This document shows, piece by piece, positions 8,654 through 17,794 of a DNA stretch of 64,000 nucleotides; within the stretch, counting starts at the first letter, position 1; each line of letters starts with the position of its first letter. Below the pieces are notes generated by a model. The model made no database searches. It was not told where the DNA came from and saw nothing but the letters and a program-made list of their open reading frames with translations. This DNA is from Haliea sp040221975 (GTDB taxonomy: Bacteria; Pseudomonadota; Gammaproteobacteria; Pseudomonadales; Halieaceae). The stretch spans positions 313,078 through 377,077 of the forward strand of contig JAVJWR010000031.1 of the NCBI GenBank assembly GCA_040221975.1, given 5' to 3'. The position numbers and the translations under genes are program-made.

Positions 8654-9124
8654 GTGAACATCAACCTTACGCTTATCGGACAGGTAATCGCCTTCTTTGG
8701 CTTCGTGTGGTTCTGCATGAAGTTTGTCTGGCCGCCGATTATCGCGGCCATGCATGAGCGCGAAAAGAAAATTGCAGACGGCCTGGCTGCAGCCGACCGC
8801 GCCAGTCATGATCTCGAGCTGGCGCAGGAAAAGGCCCTCGAGCGCCTGAAGGAAGCGAAGCATGAAGCCTCCGGCATCGTCGATTCCGCCAACAAGCGTG
8901 CCAACCAGATCGTCGATGAAGCCAAGGCCGCGGCCATGGTCGAGGCGGAACGGGTGAAAGCTTCGGCGCGAGCGGAGATCGAGCAGGAAACCAACCGGGC
9001 TCGGGAAACCCTGCGGTCACAGGTTGCGGCCCTGTCCCTGGCCGGCGCCGAGAAGGTGCTGGGTGCCACGATCGACCACGATGCACACGCTGACCTGGTC
9101 AACAAACTGGCTGCAGAGCTCTGA
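8654..9124 (+). CDS. atpF: ATP synthase Fo subunit b
   Basis: Subunit b is the peripheral stalk that holds F1 still against the rotor. The 156-residue protein has one N-terminal membrane helix (about residues 5-25, ending near WPPIIAAMHERE) followed by a long charged, alanine-rich helix with right-handed coiled-coil character and the family pattern EANKR-like SANKRANQIVDEAKA. It begins at GTG 8654 behind GTGAGGAGT. Only one b gene is present, as usual for non-photosynthetic gammaproteobacteria. Confidence 0.97.
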   Translation: MNINLTLIGQVIAFFGFVWFCMKFVWPPIIAAMHEREKKIADGLAAADRASHDLELAQEKALERLKEAKHEASGIVDSANKRANQIVDEAKAAAMVEAERVKASARAEIEQETNRARETLRSQVAALSLAGAEKVLGATIDHDAHADLVNKLAAEL

Positions 9125-9137
9125 TGGTGAGGACCTT

Positions 9138-9674
9138 ATGGCGGAACTGACCACACTGGCTCGCCCCTATGCCAGGGCGGCCTTCGAATATGCCCGCGAC
9201 AGCAAGACCCTGGGCGATTGGCATGCACAGCTGCAGACTGCTGCCGCTGTGGCGTCTGACAGTCGAGTGCAGGCGCTGCTGCGGGATCCCTCCAGGAGCG
9301 GGGAGGAGCTGGCCAGCATACTGGCAGATGTGTGTGGCGATGTTATCGGCGAATCGGTCCGCAACTTCCTGGCAGTGCTGGCTGAAAACAACCGCCTGAG
9401 CCTGTTGCCCCAGATTGCAGTGCTGTTTGCCGGTTACAAGGCCAACTTCGAGAAATCGGTGGATGTGGAAGTGGTGTCCGCCTTTGAACTCGAGGATGCA
9501 ATGACCCAGAAGCTGGCGGCTGCACTGGGCAAGCGCCTGGAACGGGAAGTGAACGTGCACAACACGACCGACGCAAGCCTGTTGGGTGGTGTGTTAATAA
9601 GAGCCGGCGATCTGGTGATCGATGGTTCCGTGCGTGGTCGGCTGAACAAGCTGGCGACGGCGATGAATTCGTAG
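9138..9674 (+). CDS. atpH: ATP synthase F1 subunit delta
   Basis: Delta links the top of the alpha/beta hexamer to the b stalk. The true start is taken as ATG 9138 (13 bp after the atpF stop, behind GTGAGGA), giving 178 residues beginning MAELTTLARPYARAAFEYA; the frame is open further upstream but that part lies inside atpF. The N-terminal helical domain and the C-terminal GGVLIRAGDLVIDGSVRGRL signature are both visible. It is followed by atpA after 16 bp. Confidence 0.97.
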   Translation: MAELTTLARPYARAAFEYARDSKTLGDWHAQLQTAAAVASDSRVQALLRDPSRSGEELASILADVCGDVIGESVRNFLAVLAENNRLSLLPQIAVLFAGYKANFEKSVDVEVVSAFELEDAMTQKLAAALGKRLEREVNVHNTTDASLLGGVLIRAGDLVIDGSVRGRLNKLATAMNS

Positions 9675-9690
9675 GATTGAGGAACAGAGC

Positions 9691-11235
9691 ATGCAGCAAC
9701 TGAATCCGTCAGAAATCAGCGAGATGATCAAGCAGCGCATCGACCAGCTTGATGTCTCTTCTGAAGCGCGTAATGAAGGCACCGTGGTGTCGGTCAGCGA
9801 CGGCATTATCCGTATTTACGGCCTCACCGACGTCATGTACGGGGAGATGATCGAATTCGAGGGCGGCATTTTCGGGATGGCGCTGAACCTTGAGCGCGAC
9901 TCGGTCGGTGCAGTGGTCCTGGGGGACTACAAGAGTATCGCCGAAGGTCAGTCCTGCCGTTGCACCGGCCGCATTCTGGAAGTGCCCGTCGGCCCCGAAC
10001 TGCAGGGTCGCGTCGTTGATGCCCTGGGCACTCCGATCGACGGCAAGGGCGCCATCAACGCTGCCATGACCGACGCGCTGGAAAAGGTTGCCCCGGGTGT
10101 TATTGCCCGCCAGTCGGTTGATCAACCGGTGCAGATCGGGCTCAAGGCCATCGACGCCATGGTGCCGATCGGCCGCGGCCAGCGCGAACTGATTATCGGC
10201 GATCGCCAGGTGGGCAAGACCGCCATCGCTGTGGACGCGATCATCAACCAGAAGGGCACCGGCATCAAGTGCATCTACGTCGCCATTGGCCAGAAGGCGT
10301 CTTCGGTCGCCGCAGTGGTGCGCAAGCTGGAAGAACACGGTGCCATGGAACATACCATCGTGGTTGCGGCCACGGCGTCTGATCCGGCGGCCATGCAGTA
10401 CCTGGCCCCGTTTGCCGGCTGCACCATGGGCGAGTACTACCGCGACCGCGGCGAAGACGCCCTGATCATCTATGACGACCTGACCAAGCAGGCCTGGGCC
10501 TATCGCCAGATCTCCCTGCTGCTGCGCCGTCCTCCGGGCCGCGAAGCGTACCCCGGTGACGTCTTCTACCTGCACTCCCGCCTGCTGGAGCGCGCGGCCC
10601 GGGTCAACGCCGCCTATGTCGAGGAGTTCACCAAGGGCGAAGTGAAGGGCAAGACCGGTTCGCTGACCGCCCTGCCGGTGATCGAGACCCAGGCCGGTGA
10701 CGTTTCCGCTTTCGTACCGACCAACGTGATCTCCATCACCGATGGCCAGATCTTCCTGGAAGCGGACATGTTCAATGCCGGCATCCGCCCGGCGATGAAT
10801 GCCGGTATCTCCGTGTCCCGGGTGGGTGGTGCGGCCCAGACCAAGATCATCAAGAAGCTGTCTGGCGGCATCCGTACCGCGCTGGCCCAGTACCGTGAAC
10901 TGGCGGCATTCTCCCAGTTCGCCTCTGACCTGGACGAAGCCACCAAGGCCCAGCTGGACCAGGGCGCTCGCGTTACCGAGCTGATGAAGCAGGGCCAGTA
11001 CGCCCCCCTCAGCATCGCCGAGATGGGTATCGTGCTGTACGCGGCCAACGAAGGTTTCCTGCGTGACGTCGAAGTCGACAAGATCGGTGACTTTGAAACC
11101 GCACTGCTGTCCTACATGCATGCGGAGCACGGCGATCTGATGAAGACCATCGTCGAGACCGGTGATTACAGCGACGACATCGGGGCGAGTTTCAAAGCAG
11201 CGTTGGAGAAGTTCAAAGCCACGCAAACCTGGTAA
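9691..11235 (+). CDS. atpA: ATP synthase F1 subunit alpha
   Basis: Alpha carries the non-catalytic nucleotide sites of F1. The 514-residue length is standard. The Walker A motif GDRQVGKTAI, the IGQKASSVAAVVRKLEE segment and the alpha/beta signature PAMNAGISVSRVGGAAQ are present. It lies between atpH and atpG with short gaps (16 bp either side). The opposite strand is open over most of the gene, but this is a GC-rich codon effect and not a gene. Confidence 0.99.
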   Translation: MQQLNPSEISEMIKQRIDQLDVSSEARNEGTVVSVSDGIIRIYGLTDVMYGEMIEFEGGIFGMALNLERDSVGAVVLGDYKSIAEGQSCRCTGRILEVPVGPELQGRVVDALGTPIDGKGAINAAMTDALEKVAPGVIARQSVDQPVQIGLKAIDAMVPIGRGQRELIIGDRQVGKTAIAVDAIINQKGTGIKCIYVAIGQKASSVAAVVRKLEEHGAMEHTIVVAATASDPAAMQYLAPFAGCTMGEYYRDRGEDALIIYDDLTKQAWAYRQISLLLRRPPGREAYPGDVFYLHSRLLERAARVNAAYVEEFTKGEVKGKTGSLTALPVIETQAGDVSAFVPTNVISITDGQIFLEADMFNAGIRPAMNAGISVSRVGGAAQTKIIKKLSGGIRTALAQYRELAAFSQFASDLDEATKAQLDQGARVTELMKQGQYAPLSIAEMGIVLYAANEGFLRDVEVDKIGDFETALLSYMHAEHGDLMKTIVETGDYSDDIGASFKAALEKFKATQTW

Positions 11236-11251
11236 GCCCGAGGAAAACCAG

Positions 11252-12115
11252 ATGGCAGTCGGAAAAGAAATCCGGACCAAGATCACCAGTATCCGGAGCA
11301 CGCAGAAGATCACCAGCGCCATGGAAATGGTTGCGGCGAGCAAAATGCGCAAGGCCCAGGAGCGCATGGCTCTGGGCAAGCCCTACGCGCGCCGCATGCG
11401 GTCGGTGGTGGGTCACATTGCCAACTCCGCACCGGAATACCGCCACGCCTACATGGTGGAGCGCGAGGTAAAGCGGGTCGGCTTTGTTGTCGTTTCTACC
11501 GACCGCGGTCTCTGTGGTGGCCTCAACATCAACCTGTTCAAAGCCACGGTCAAGGCCATGAAGGGTTGGGCCGACCAGGGCGTCGGGATCGACCTGTGCC
11601 TGATCGGTGCCAAGGCGGCTGCCTTTTTCAAGAGTTATGGTGGCAATGTTACTGCAGCGGTGCGTGATATCGGTGAAGAGCCTACGCTGGCGGACCTGAT
11701 TGGCAGCGTCAAGACCATGCTGGATGCCTACGAGAACGGGCAGATTGACCGCCTGTTCCTGGTCAGCAACGAGTTTGTCAACACCATGACTCAAAGCCCC
11801 GCCGTCGAGCAGCTGCTGCCACTGGAGGCTGAAGACAACGCCGAGATGAAGCACCACTGGGACTATATCTACGAGCCCGATGCGATGGTGCTGCTGGAGC
11901 GCCTGCTGACCCGTTATATCGAGTCCCAGGTGTACCAGGCCGTGGTTGAAAACGGTGCCTGTGAACAGGCTGCGCGGATGCTGGCGATGAAGAATGCGAC
12001 GGACAACGCCGGCGACCTGATCGATGACCTGCAGCTGATCTACAACAAGGCGCGCCAGGCATCGATTACCCAGGAGCTGTCGGAAATCGTCAGCGGTGCA
12101 GCGGCCATAAGCTGA
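11252..12115 (+). CDS. atpG: ATP synthase F1 subunit gamma
   Basis: Gamma is the central rotor shaft. The start is set at ATG 11252 (ribosome-binding site GAGG upstream), giving 287 residues that open with the family N-terminus AVGKEIRTKITSIRSTQKIT and SAMEMVAASKMRKAQ. The C-terminal signature EQAARMLAMKNATDNAGDLI is intact. The frame remains open upstream into atpA, which is why a longer reading is possible but unlikely. A slightly longer gap (86 bp) separates it from atpD. Confidence 0.98.
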   Translation: MAVGKEIRTKITSIRSTQKITSAMEMVAASKMRKAQERMALGKPYARRMRSVVGHIANSAPEYRHAYMVEREVKRVGFVVVSTDRGLCGGLNINLFKATVKAMKGWADQGVGIDLCLIGAKAAAFFKSYGGNVTAAVRDIGEEPTLADLIGSVKTMLDAYENGQIDRLFLVSNEFVNTMTQSPAVEQLLPLEAEDNAEMKHHWDYIYEPDAMVLLERLLTRYIESQVYQAVVENGACEQAARMLAMKNATDNAGDLIDDLQLIYNKARQASITQELSEIVSGAAAIS

Positions 12116-12201
12116 CACACACAATCGCAGTACATTCGGTGTCGGCAGGAGAGTCCGGCTGGCGCCAGACAGAATTGAACTTTGATGCAGAGGATCCGAA
12201 C

Positions 12202-13599
12202 ATGAGCAGCGGACGAGTCGTACAGATTATCGGTGCCGTTATCGATGTGGAATTTCCACGCGACCAGGTACCCAGCATTTACGATGCACTGTTGGTTACC
12301 GAAAAAGGCCTCACCCTGGAAGTCCAGCAACAGCTGGGCGACGGCGTTGTGCGCACGATCGCCATGGGTTCCTCCGAGGGAGTGAGCCGGGAGCTGGCGG
12401 TGGAGAATACCGGCGCGCCGATTTCGGTGCCTGTGGGTGTCGAAACCCTCGGCCGCATCATGGACGTGCTCGGCAACCCCATCGACGAGCGCGGCCCCAT
12501 CGGTGAAAAGGATCGCGCCTCGATCCACCGCAAGGCGCCCAGCTACGAAGAGCTTGCCGCATCCAATGAACTGCTGGAAACCGGCATCAAGGTGATCGAC
12601 CTGGTCTGTCCGTTTGCCAAGGGCGGCAAGGTTGGCCTGTTCGGCGGCGCCGGCGTGGGCAAGACCGTCAACATGATGGAGCTGATCAACAACATCGCCA
12701 CCGAGCACTCCGGCCTGTCCGTGTTTGCCGGTGTCGGTGAGCGGACCCGGGAAGGCAACGACTTCTACTTCGAAATGCAGGAATCCAAGGTTGTCGATAT
12801 CGAGAATCTCGGCAACTCCAAGGTGGCGATGGTCTACGGCCAGATGAACGAGCCGCCAGGAAACCGCCTGCGCGTGGCCCTGACCGGCCTCACCATGGCC
12901 GAGAAGTTCCGCGACGAAGGCCGCGACGTACTGCTGTTCATCGATAACATCTATCGCTACACCCTCGCCGGCACCGAGGTATCGGCGCTGCTGGGCCGGA
13001 TGCCCTCCGCGGTGGGCTACCAGCCGACCCTGGCGGAAGAAATGGGCGTACTGCAGGAGCGGATTACCTCGACCAAGGTGGGATCCATCACGTCCATCCA
13101 GGCGGTGTACGTACCGGCGGACGACCTGACCGACCCCTCGCCGGCGACCACTTTTGCCCACCTTGACTCCACCGTGGTGCTGAGCCGCGACATCGCCGCC
13201 AAGGGTATCTACCCCGCAGTTGATCCGCTGGACTCCACCTCGCGCCAGCTGGACCCGCTGATCATCGGTCACGAGCACTACGATGTTGCCCGGGGCGTGC
13301 AGTCGGTACTGCAGCGCTACAAGGAGCTGAAGGACATCATCGCCATTCTGGGCATGGATGAACTGTCCGAGGAAGACAAGCAAACCGTGGCCCGGGCGCG
13401 CAAGATCGAGCGCTTCCTGTCACAGCCCTTCCACGTTGCGGAAATCTTTACCGGTGCGCCGGGCAAGTACGTGTCGCTGAAGGAAACCATCACCGGCTTC
13501 AAGGGTATTCTGGCGGGTGAGTACGATCACCTGCCGGAGCAGGCCTTCTACATGGTCGGCAGCATCGACGAAGCGGTCGAGAAAGCGGCCAAGCTGTAA
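12202..13599 (+). CDS. atpD: ATP synthase F1 subunit beta
   Basis: Beta holds the catalytic sites for ATP synthesis. Starting at ATG 12202 the protein has 465 residues beginning MSSGRVVQIIGAVIDVEFP; the frame extends upstream to 12139 but that segment is not family-like. Visible are the P-loop GGAGVGKTVNMMELI, GERTREGNDFY, the Walker B region DVLLFIDNIYRYT and the C-terminal DELSEEDKQTVARARKI. atpC follows after 24 bp. Confidence 0.99.
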   Translation: MSSGRVVQIIGAVIDVEFPRDQVPSIYDALLVTEKGLTLEVQQQLGDGVVRTIAMGSSEGVSRELAVENTGAPISVPVGVETLGRIMDVLGNPIDERGPIGEKDRASIHRKAPSYEELAASNELLETGIKVIDLVCPFAKGGKVGLFGGAGVGKTVNMMELINNIATEHSGLSVFAGVGERTREGNDFYFEMQESKVVDIENLGNSKVAMVYGQMNEPPGNRLRVALTGLTMAEKFRDEGRDVLLFIDNIYRYTLAGTEVSALLGRMPSAVGYQPTLAEEMGVLQERITSTKVGSITSIQAVYVPADDLTDPSPATTFAHLDSTVVLSRDIAAKGIYPAVDPLDSTSRQLDPLIIGHEHYDVARGVQSVLQRYKELKDIIAILGMDELSEEDKQTVARARKIERFLSQPFHVAEIFTGAPGKYVSLKETITGFKGILAGEYDHLPEQAFYMVGSIDEAVEKAAKL

Positions 13600-13623
13600 G
13601 GCGTCGCGACAGAGGGGCTTGAG

Positions 13624-14052
13624 ATGACAATGACAATTCACTGCGATATCGTCAGCGCGGAAGAGGAAATCTTTTCCGGGCTGGTCGAGATGCTGGTGGC
13701 TACCGCGGACCTGGGTGAGATGGGCGTGACCTACGGCCACGCCCCGCTGCTGTCGTCACTGATTCCCGGTCCCGTGCGCATCGTCAAGCAGGGCGGCGAG
13801 GAAGAGGTGTACTACGTTTCCGGCGGCTTTATTGAAGTCCAGCCCGGCGTCGTCTCCATTCTCGCCGACACGGCCCTGCGTGCCGGTGATGTCGACGAGG
13901 CCGCCGCCGAGGAAGCCCGTCGCGAGGCCGTGCATACGCTGACCAACCAGTCAGGTGATTTCGACTACGGCCGCGCCTCTGCGCAGCTTGCGGAGGCGGC
14001 CGCCCAGCTGGCGACCCTGCGCAAGATGAGAAACCGCGCCGGTCGCGGCTGA
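13624..14052 (+). CDS. atpC: ATP synthase F1 subunit epsilon
   Basis: Epsilon couples gamma to the c-ring and restrains ATP hydrolysis through its C-terminal helices. The 142-residue protein has the N-terminal beta-sandwich (MTIHCDIVSAEEEIFSG, GHAPLLSSLIPG, YYVSGGFIEV) and an alanine-rich helical hairpin at the end. It starts at ATG 13624 or ATG 13630, six bases later. It is the last gene of the operon and is followed by a hairpin terminator candidate at 14067. Confidence 0.97.
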   Translation: MTMTIHCDIVSAEEEIFSGLVEMLVATADLGEMGVTYGHAPLLSSLIPGPVRIVKQGGEEEVYYVSGGFIEVQPGVVSILADTALRAGDVDEAAAEEARREAVHTLTNQSGDFDYGRASAQLAEAAAQLATLRKMRNRAGRG

Positions 14053-14066
14053 GGCTCCATTCCCCC

Positions 14067-14088
14067 CGGCCCCGGATTGGCGGGGCCG
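14067..14088 (+). terminator. Hairpin, probable transcription terminator after atpC
   Basis: CGGCCCCG at 14067-14074 and CGGGGCCG at 14081-14088 form a perfect 8 bp GC stem with a 6-base loop, 15 bp after the atpC stop. The expected T tract is missing (ATAGCTTGTA follows), so termination may be inefficient or factor-assisted. Confidence 0.6.
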
Positions 14089-14136
14089 CATAGCTTGTAC
14101 TGCATCACAGTTCTGTCTGTTACCCTGTCAATCGGG

Positions 14137-14164
14137 TTGTTTTGCTGTGCCCGGGCGTTAATAT
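14137..14164 (+). promoter_or_regulatory. Putative sigma70 promoter of glmU-glmS
   Basis: TTGTTT at 14137-14142 and TAATAT at 14159-14164 are 16 bp apart. The start would be near 14171, about 70 bp before glmU. It lies between the atpC hairpin and glmU and matches the need for separate expression of glmUS. The -35 is imperfect. Confidence 0.4.
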
Positions 14165-14240
14165 GCCCTGTGTTGAAACCCGGTACCAGCGCGTAGCAGC
14201 GGTTCTGGGCCGCTGGTTTGCCTGAGAACGGGATACTGTA

Positions 14241-15608
14241 ATGTCACTAGAAGTTGTCATCCTCGCCGCTGGCCAGGGCTCGCGCATGCGTTCCAGCCTG
14301 CCCAAGGTGCTGCATCAACTGGCGGGCAAACCCCTGCTGCAGCATGTCATCGACAGTGCGCAGGAACTGTCCCCCGCGGTCATTCATGTGGTCATTGGCC
14401 ACGGCGCGGATCAGGTCCGCTCGGCCTTCGGCGAGCAGCCCCTGTCCTGGGTCGAACAACGACAACAACTGGGCACGGGCCACGCCGTGCTGCAGGCCTT
14501 GCCCGCCATTGGCGAGGAGAGCACGGTACTGGTGCTGTACGGCGATGTGCCGCTGGTGTCCGCGAGCAGCCTGCAAGCCCTGGTGTCCGCGGCCGCGGAT
14601 GCGCCGGCGCTGCTGACAGCAAACCTGGAGGACCCCTCCGGCTATGGCCGGGTGCTGCGCGACGCCGACGGCGCGTTCATGGCGGTGGTGGAACACAAGG
14701 ATGCCAGCGCGTCCGAGCGCGCGGTGGGGGAGGTCAATACCGGCATCCTCGCGGCACCGGCCAGACTCCTGCAGCGGTATTTGCCCCGTGTGGGCAACAG
14801 TAACCAGCAGCAGGAATACTACCTGCCCGATGTGCTGTCGCTTGCCGTGGCCGATGGCGTGGCGGTTCATACCGCCTCCGCCGCCAACCCGCTGCAGGTG
14901 ATGGGAGTCAACGACCAGTTGCAGTTGAGCCAGGTGGAGCGCGAATTGCAGCGGCTGCGTGCCGAGGCCCTGATGCGGGCGGGTGTCAGGCTGGCAGACC
15001 CCGCCCGGATTGATATTCGCGGCAGCCTGCAGTGCGGCCGCGATGTGTATATTGATGTAAATTGCGTCTTTACTGGAGACGTGGTGCTCGGTGACGGAGT
15101 CACCGTAGGCCCCAACTGCTTTCTCCGGGACACCACCATCGGAGACGGCAGCGAAATCTGCGCCATGAGTCACCTGCAGTCCGCCAGTGTCGGCAGTGCC
15201 TGCACGGTCGGACCCTATGCCCGGTTGCGGCCCGGCACCTGCCTGGGCGACGAGGCCCGGGTCGGTAATTTCGTGGAGACCAAAAAAGCCACCATTGGCC
15301 CCGGCAGCAAGGTCAATCATCTGTCCTATGTCGGCGATTGCGAAATGGGCGCCGGTGTGAACATCGGCGCCGGCACCATTACCTGCAACTACGACGGAGT
15401 CAACAAGCATATTACCCGTATCGGTGATGGCGCATTCGTGGGCTCCAACGCGACACTGGTGGCTCCGGTCGAGATTGGCGCCGACGGCTTTGTCGCCGCC
15501 GGCTCCACCATAACCCGCCAGGTTGCCACCGCGGAGCTGGCAGTTGGCCGCGGCAAACAGCGCAATATTCAGGGCTGGACCCGCCCCGGGAAAACAGACA
15601 AGGACTGA
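14241..15608 (+). CDS. glmU: Bifunctional UDP-N-acetylglucosamine pyrophosphorylase / glucosamine-1-phosphate N-acetyltransferase
   Basis: GlmU makes UDP-GlcNAc for peptidoglycan and lipopolysaccharide: acetylation of glucosamine-1-phosphate, then uridylyl transfer. The 455-residue protein starts with the nucleotidyltransferase motif LAAGQGSRMRSSLPKVLH (about residues 7-24). The GTGHAVLQALP and VLYGDVPLV segments follow. From about residue 250 onward the left-handed beta-helix hexapeptide repeats end in the acetyltransferase site region GAGTITCNYDGVNKH. The stop is 3 bp from the glmS start, so both are one transcript. Confidence 0.98.
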   Translation: MSLEVVILAAGQGSRMRSSLPKVLHQLAGKPLLQHVIDSAQELSPAVIHVVIGHGADQVRSAFGEQPLSWVEQRQQLGTGHAVLQALPAIGEESTVLVLYGDVPLVSASSLQALVSAAADAPALLTANLEDPSGYGRVLRDADGAFMAVVEHKDASASERAVGEVNTGILAAPARLLQRYLPRVGNSNQQQEYYLPDVLSLAVADGVAVHTASAANPLQVMGVNDQLQLSQVERELQRLRAEALMRAGVRLADPARIDIRGSLQCGRDVYIDVNCVFTGDVVLGDGVTVGPNCFLRDTTIGDGSEICAMSHLQSASVGSACTVGPYARLRPGTCLGDEARVGNFVETKKATIGPGSKVNHLSYVGDCEMGAGVNIGAGTITCNYDGVNKHITRIGDGAFVGSNATLVAPVEIGADGFVAAGSTITRQVATAELAVGRGKQRNIQGWTRPGKTDKD

Positions 15609-15611
15609 TGC

Positions 15612-17441
15612 ATGTGTGGAATTGTTGCCGCGGCGGCCCGTCGCGAAGTATCCGAAATTCTGCTTGAGGGACTGCGACGGCTGGAGTACCGGGGCTATGA
15701 TTCCGCCGGGATGGCGCTGATCGACAGTGACCACAACCTGTTGTTGCACAAGCGCCAGGGCAAGGTTGCAGAGCTGGAGCAGGCCCAGGCCATGGACCCC
15801 AAGTACGGCTGCGTCGGCATCGCCCACACCCGCTGGGCAACCCACGGCGCACCTTCCGCGGTCAATGCCCACCCGCATATATCCGGCCAGCGTGTTGCCG
15901 TCGTTCACAACGGGATTATCGAGAATCACGCGGAGTTGCGCGGGGAGCTGCAGGCAGCCGGCTATGAATTCCAGTCGGGCACGGATACCGAAGTGATCGT
16001 GCACCTGCTGCATCGCGAACTGGAATCCGGGCTGAGTCTGCAGCAGGCGATGCTGGCGGTGGTGCCCCGCTTGCAGGGTGCCTATGCCCTCGCTGCCATT
16101 GATGTCGAGCATCCGGACGAAGTGGTGGGTACCCGCGAGGGTAGCCCGCTGGTAGTGGGGGTGGGGATCGGTGAGTACTTCCTCGCCTCGGACCAGCTGG
16201 CGCTGCGACAGGTGACAGACCGCTTCATCTACCTGGAAGAGGGTGACCTGGTCCGGATCACCGCCACCTCTCTGGAAATCACCAACCTTGCCGGAGAGCC
16301 GGTACGGCGCAAGATGTCGCTGATCTCGGCGGTGGAGGAAAGCAGCGGGCTCGGTGATTATGAGCATTACATGCTCAAGGAGATCCACGAACAACCCCGC
16401 GCTCTGGCGGCCACCATTCCCGTGGCGGGCACCCGGGAGATCGAAGACAGCGTCTTTGGTGCCGATGCGGGCGCCCTGTTTGACCGGGTGAAGGCCGTGC
16501 AGATCGTCGCCTGCGGCACCAGCTACCACGCGGGCATGGTGGCCCGCTACTGGCTGGAGGAGCTGGCGGGGATTCCCTGCGCGGTGGAAGTGGCCTCCGA
16601 GTTCCGCTACCGCAAGCGGGTACAGCATCCCGGTACCCTGTTGGTCACCGTCTCCCAGTCCGGTGAGACGGCAGACACCCTGGCCGCCCTGCGCAATGCC
16701 ACCGAGGAGGCCTTTGTGGCGCGGATGGTGATCGCCAACGTGGATCACAGTTCACTGGTACGGGAATCCGACCTCGTATTCCTGACCCGGGCGGGCGCGG
16801 AAATCGGCGTCGCTTCGACCAAGGCCTTTACCACCCAGCTCGCTGCATTTTTGATGCTGACCCTGGTGCTCGGCCGCCGCCATGCCCTGAAACCGGAGGC
16901 GGCGGCCGACCTGGTTTCAGCCCTGCACCGGCTGCCAGACTGCGTGGAACGCACCCTTTTGCTTGACCCGGCGATCAAGCGCATGGCGGGTGCTTTCATT
17001 CAGCGCCAGCACGCCCTGTTCCTGGGGCGTGGTATTTACTATCCGATCGCCATGGAGGGTGCGCTCAAGCTCAAGGAAATCTCCTATATTCACGCCGAGG
17101 CCTACCCCGCGGGGGAGCTGAAACACGGGCCGCTGGCCCTGGTGGACGCCGATATGCCGGTAGTGGCGGTAGCACCCGGCGACGAACTGATGGAAAAGCT
17201 CAAGTCAAATCTGGAGGAGGTCCGTTCCCGCGGCGCCGAACTGTACGTGTTTGCCGACAGCGAGGACCACTTCGCCGACGAGGCCAGGGTCCACGTACTG
17301 GCACTGCCCAGCTGCTCGGAACTGCTCAAACCGATCATCTACACGGTTGCCCTGCAGCTGCTGGCCTATCATGTCGCGGTGCAGAAGGGCACGGATGTCG
17401 ACAAGCCGCGGAATCTGGCGAAGTCGGTGACGGTGGAGTAG
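15612..17441 (+). CDS. glmS: Glutamine--fructose-6-phosphate aminotransferase (isomerizing)
   Basis: GlmS makes glucosamine-6-phosphate from fructose-6-phosphate and glutamine, the first step toward UDP-GlcNAc. The N-terminal nucleophile is Cys2 (MCGIVAA), and the glutaminase domain shows RRLEYRGYDSAGMAL, HTRWATHGAPS and HNGIIENH. The two SIS isomerase domains cover the C-terminal half, with CGTSYHAGMVARYW, SQSGETADTLAAL and the terminal DKPRNLAKSVTVE. Length 609 is typical. No ribozyme-like leader is expected or seen; only 3 bp separate it from glmU. Confidence 0.98.
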   Translation: MCGIVAAAARREVSEILLEGLRRLEYRGYDSAGMALIDSDHNLLLHKRQGKVAELEQAQAMDPKYGCVGIAHTRWATHGAPSAVNAHPHISGQRVAVVHNGIIENHAELRGELQAAGYEFQSGTDTEVIVHLLHRELESGLSLQQAMLAVVPRLQGAYALAAIDVEHPDEVVGTREGSPLVVGVGIGEYFLASDQLALRQVTDRFIYLEEGDLVRITATSLEITNLAGEPVRRKMSLISAVEESSGLGDYEHYMLKEIHEQPRALAATIPVAGTREIEDSVFGADAGALFDRVKAVQIVACGTSYHAGMVARYWLEELAGIPCAVEVASEFRYRKRVQHPGTLLVTVSQSGETADTLAALRNATEEAFVARMVIANVDHSSLVRESDLVFLTRAGAEIGVASTKAFTTQLAAFLMLTLVLGRRHALKPEAAADLVSALHRLPDCVERTLLLDPAIKRMAGAFIQRQHALFLGRGIYYPIAMEGALKLKEISYIHAEAYPAGELKHGPLALVDADMPVVAVAPGDELMEKLKSNLEEVRSRGAELYVFADSEDHFADEARVHVLALPSCSELLKPIIYTVALQLLAYHVAVQKGTDVDKPRNLAKSVTVE

Positions 17442-17794
17442 GGCGCTGCAGGGAAGCTGCAGTGTGCCGGGCTCGCACTCCCAGGTACCTGCAACCATGT
17501 TTCCCTGAGTGAAGCCGATTCTTCGCACCAGCAGCAATTCTCAAGATCTTCCTCGCACCTTTAGCCCAGATACGATGTTCTGCTAGCCTATAGGCCAGCG
17601 CGACGATCGCTTGAGCTTGGCGAAGAGTGGGAGCGAAGAGCTACTTGAGACCAGGGAATGCGCGAGATAACCACCCTCCAGGCCGGCGCCACGATTGGCT
17701 TTTATGGCCGGGCGGCGGGGCCTGCCCGTAGGCGGGCCGCGGTCTGGTACACTCGCCTGAATGTCCTGGCGGACGACGTGAGGGAGTGTGGCTG
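17442..17794. other. Gene-free region after glmS; two weak hairpins
   Basis: This 353 bp stretch separates the core block from the accessory region. It contains no ORF with coding character on either strand. CTGCAG at 17446-17451 and 17457-17462 could pair across five bases just after glmS, but no T tract follows. A second GC hairpin (GGCCTGCC/GGCGGGCC with one G-T pair) lies near 17719-17738, in the leader of the next gene. I see no tRNA, repeat or attachment site. Confidence 0.5.

Noticed and set aside
9709..11379. 556-codon open frame antisense to atpA
   Set aside because: It lies entirely opposite an unmistakable ATP synthase gene; long antisense frames are expected at this GC content because of third-position GC bias.
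14247..16748. 833-codon open frame antisense to glmU and glmS
   Set aside because: Shadow of two well-conserved genes; composition is Gly/His/Gln-rich and no domain is recognisable.
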